Of a DNA stretch of 6,111 nucleotides, positions 4,752-6,111 are shown piece after piece. Positions within the stretch are counted from its first letter, which is position 1; each line of letters begins with the position of its first letter. The notes under the pieces were generated by a model. It searched no databases, was not told where the DNA came from, and was given only the letters and a program-made list of their open reading frames with translations. The stretch is from an uncultured Cyanobium sp. (lineage in GTDB: Bacteria > Cyanobacteriota > Cyanobacteriia > PCC-6307 > Cyanobiaceae): positions 1-6,111 of the forward strand of contig CALFOF010000182.1 in the NCBI GenBank assembly GCA_937919075.1, given 5' to 3'. Both the position numbers and the translations under genes were made by a program.

Positions 4752-6111
4752 TGGCCGCCCTTGACCGCCAGCGGCTGCTCAAGCTCGTTCCCTATCTCGG
4801 CCGCGACCGCCGCCGGCTGCTGCTCACCCTGCTGCTGCTGATCCCCGTCGCCTTCTCGGCGGCCGTGCAGCCGCTGCTGGTGGGCCAGGCGATCTCGGTA
4901 CTGCGCAACGAGCCCAGAGCCGCCTGGCTGGTGGGGCAGAGCGTGCCCATGGCGATGCGCACCCTGGTGCTGTGCCTGCTGGCGGCCGTGCTGGTGCGCC
5001 TGGCGCTGCAAGGGGTGCAGAGCTACAGCGTGCAGGCCGTAGGGCAGCGCCTCACTGCCCGCATCCGCGACGACCTGTTCCGCCATGCCATGGCCCTGTC
5101 GCTGCGCTTCCACGACCGCACCCCGGTGGGCAAGTTGCTTACCCGGCTCACCAGCGATGTCGATGCGCTGGCCGAAGTGTTCGGCAGCGGCGCCATCGGC
5201 GTGCTCGCCGACCTGGTGACCCTGGTGGTGATCGCCGGCACCATGTTGTCGATCGAGTTCCGCCTCGGTGCCCTGCTGCTGGTGATCCAGATCCCGGTGG
5301 TGGTGGTGATCCTCTGGCTGCAGGGGCGGTATCGCAAAGCCAATTACCGCGTCCGCGAAGAGCTCAGCCAGCTCAACGCCGATCTACAGGAAAACCTGCA
5401 GGGGCTGGATGTGGTGCAGATGTTCCGGCGCGAGGCGGTCAACAGCGCCCGCTTCGGCGTCACCACCAACGCCTACCGCAAGGCGGTCGACGGCACCATT
5501 TTCTACGAGAGTTCGATCTCCGCCTTCATCGAGTGGGTGGCCCTCTCGGCGGTGGCGCTCGTGCTGGCCCTGGGGGGCTGGATGGTCACCGACGGCGCCA
5601 TCGGCCTGGGCACCCTCACCACCTTCATCCTGTTCTCCCAGCGCCTGTTCGATCCGCTGCGCCAGCTGGCGGAGCGCTTCACCCAGATCCAGGGCGGCCT
5701 GACGGCCGTGCAGCGCATCGGTGAGCTGCTGGAGGAACCGATCGAGATCAGCGATCTGGCCATGGAGCAGCGCACCGCCGCCGCCCGCCGCTCCGGCCGT
5801 GAACGGGCCAGCGAGGGCGAGGTGATCTTCGAGAACGTGTCGTTCGCCTACCGGCCCGACGATCCGATTCTGACCGACCTCAGTTTCCGCATCGCCCCGG
5901 GGGAGCATGTGGCCCTGGTGGGCCCCACCGGCTCCGGCAAGACCACCGTGATCCGCCTGCTCTGCCGGCTCTACGAACCCCAGCAGGGGCGGATCCTGCT
6001 CGATGGCATCGACATCCGCGAGCTGCCCAGCCTCACGCTGCGTCAGCGGCTGGGGGTGGTGCTGCAGGACACCTTCCTGTTCAGCGGCAACGTGGCCGAC
6101 AACCTGCGCCT
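4751..6111 (+). CDS. ABC exporter half-transporter, MsbA/MdlB-like (3' partial)
   Basis: The ATG at 4751 overlaps the hisG stop (TGATG), and the frame is open to the window end, giving 453 residues of a family usually near 580-600. It is a type I exporter half-transporter: an N-terminal membrane domain with hydrophobic stretches near residues 23-50, 67-88, 145-170, 172-190, 258-280 and 284-300, then a nucleotide-binding domain from about 357. Coupling-helix and membrane-domain motifs are typical: RIRDDLFRHAMAL (104-116), TPVGKLLTRLTSDVDAL (124-140) and ELSQLNADLQENLQGLDVVQ (204-223). Walker A is GPTGSGKTT (391-399) and the Q-loop glutamine is Q439 in VVLQDTFLFSG. The signature, Walker B and H-loop lie beyond the right edge. 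It should function as a homo- or heterodimer exporting lipids, drugs or another hydrophobic substrate; nothing here identifies the substrate. The coupling to hisG seems to be genomic tradition rather than a shared pathway. Confidence 0.92.
   Translation, partial: MAALDRQRLLKLVPYLGRDRRRLLLTLLLLIPVAFSAAVQPLLVGQAISVLRNEPRAAWLVGQSVPMAMRTLVLCLLAAVLVRLALQGVQSYSVQAVGQRLTARIRDDLFRHAMALSLRFHDRTPVGKLLTRLTSDVDALAEVFGSGAIGVLADLVTLVVIAGTMLSIEFRLGALLLVIQIPVVVVILWLQGRYRKANYRVREELSQLNADLQENLQGLDVVQMFRREAVNSARFGVTTNAYRKAVDGTIFYESSISAFIEWVALSAVALVLALGGWMVTDGAIGLGTLTTFILFSQRLFDPLRQLAERFTQIQGGLTAVQRIGELLEEPIEISDLAMEQRTAAARRSGRERASEGEVIFENVSFAYRPDDPILTDLSFRIAPGEHVALVGPTGSGKTTVIRLLCRLYEPQQGRILLDGIDIRELPSLTLRQRLGVVLQDTFLFSGNVADNLR

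Noticed and set aside
5384..5908. Minus-strand open frame opposite the ABC exporter
   Set aside because: It is antisense of a clearly conserved exporter; Gly/Ala/His-rich composition is typical of shadows in high-GC DNA.

Overview
The window looks like a piece of chromosome from a high-GC picocyanobacterium of the Synechococcus/Cyanobium type. This rests on strongly GC-rich coding sequence, a short-form HisG whose sequence I recognise as picocyanobacterial, the block gloB / hisG / ABC exporter that I recall from these genomes, and a small protein of cyanobacterial character. The assignment is from memory of families and not from a search.

Left part (1-1509). The window opens inside arsJ, the major-facilitator exporter of 1-arseno-3-phosphoglycerate used in arsenate detoxification; its N-terminal third lies off the left edge. 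Facing it, and overlapping its last 17 bases, is a small secreted BOF/YgiW-type OB-fold protein on the minus strand. Its reading frame is broken by a one-base shift near 959-960, although both halves are otherwise well conserved. Next comes a short direct-repeat cluster (1191-1258) that reaches into the 3' end of a small minus-strand cyanobacterial hypothetical gene. That gene has an upstream region rich in inverted repeats.

Middle part (1510-3225). ridA (minus) and an ABC importer ATPase of the FbpC/FutC/PotA class (plus) diverge from a 129-base gap. RidA clears reactive enamine/imine intermediates. The ATPase has all its nucleotide-binding motifs and a TOBE-like C-terminus, but no permease or binding-protein gene lies beside it in the window.

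Right part (3226-6111). gloB (glyoxalase II, minus) and hisG (short-form ATP phosphoribosyltransferase, plus) diverge from only 29 bases. hisG is joined through a TGATG stop/start overlap to a type I ABC exporter half-transporter, which runs off the right edge before its signature and Walker B motifs.

Overall this is mostly housekeeping and stress metabolism: arsenate export, methylglyoxal detoxification, reactive-intermediate clearance, histidine synthesis and transport. I found no convincing new multi-gene system. The observations most worth a second look are the frameshifted BOF gene, the stop-codon-spanning repeats, and the inverted repeats upstream of the small hypothetical gene.
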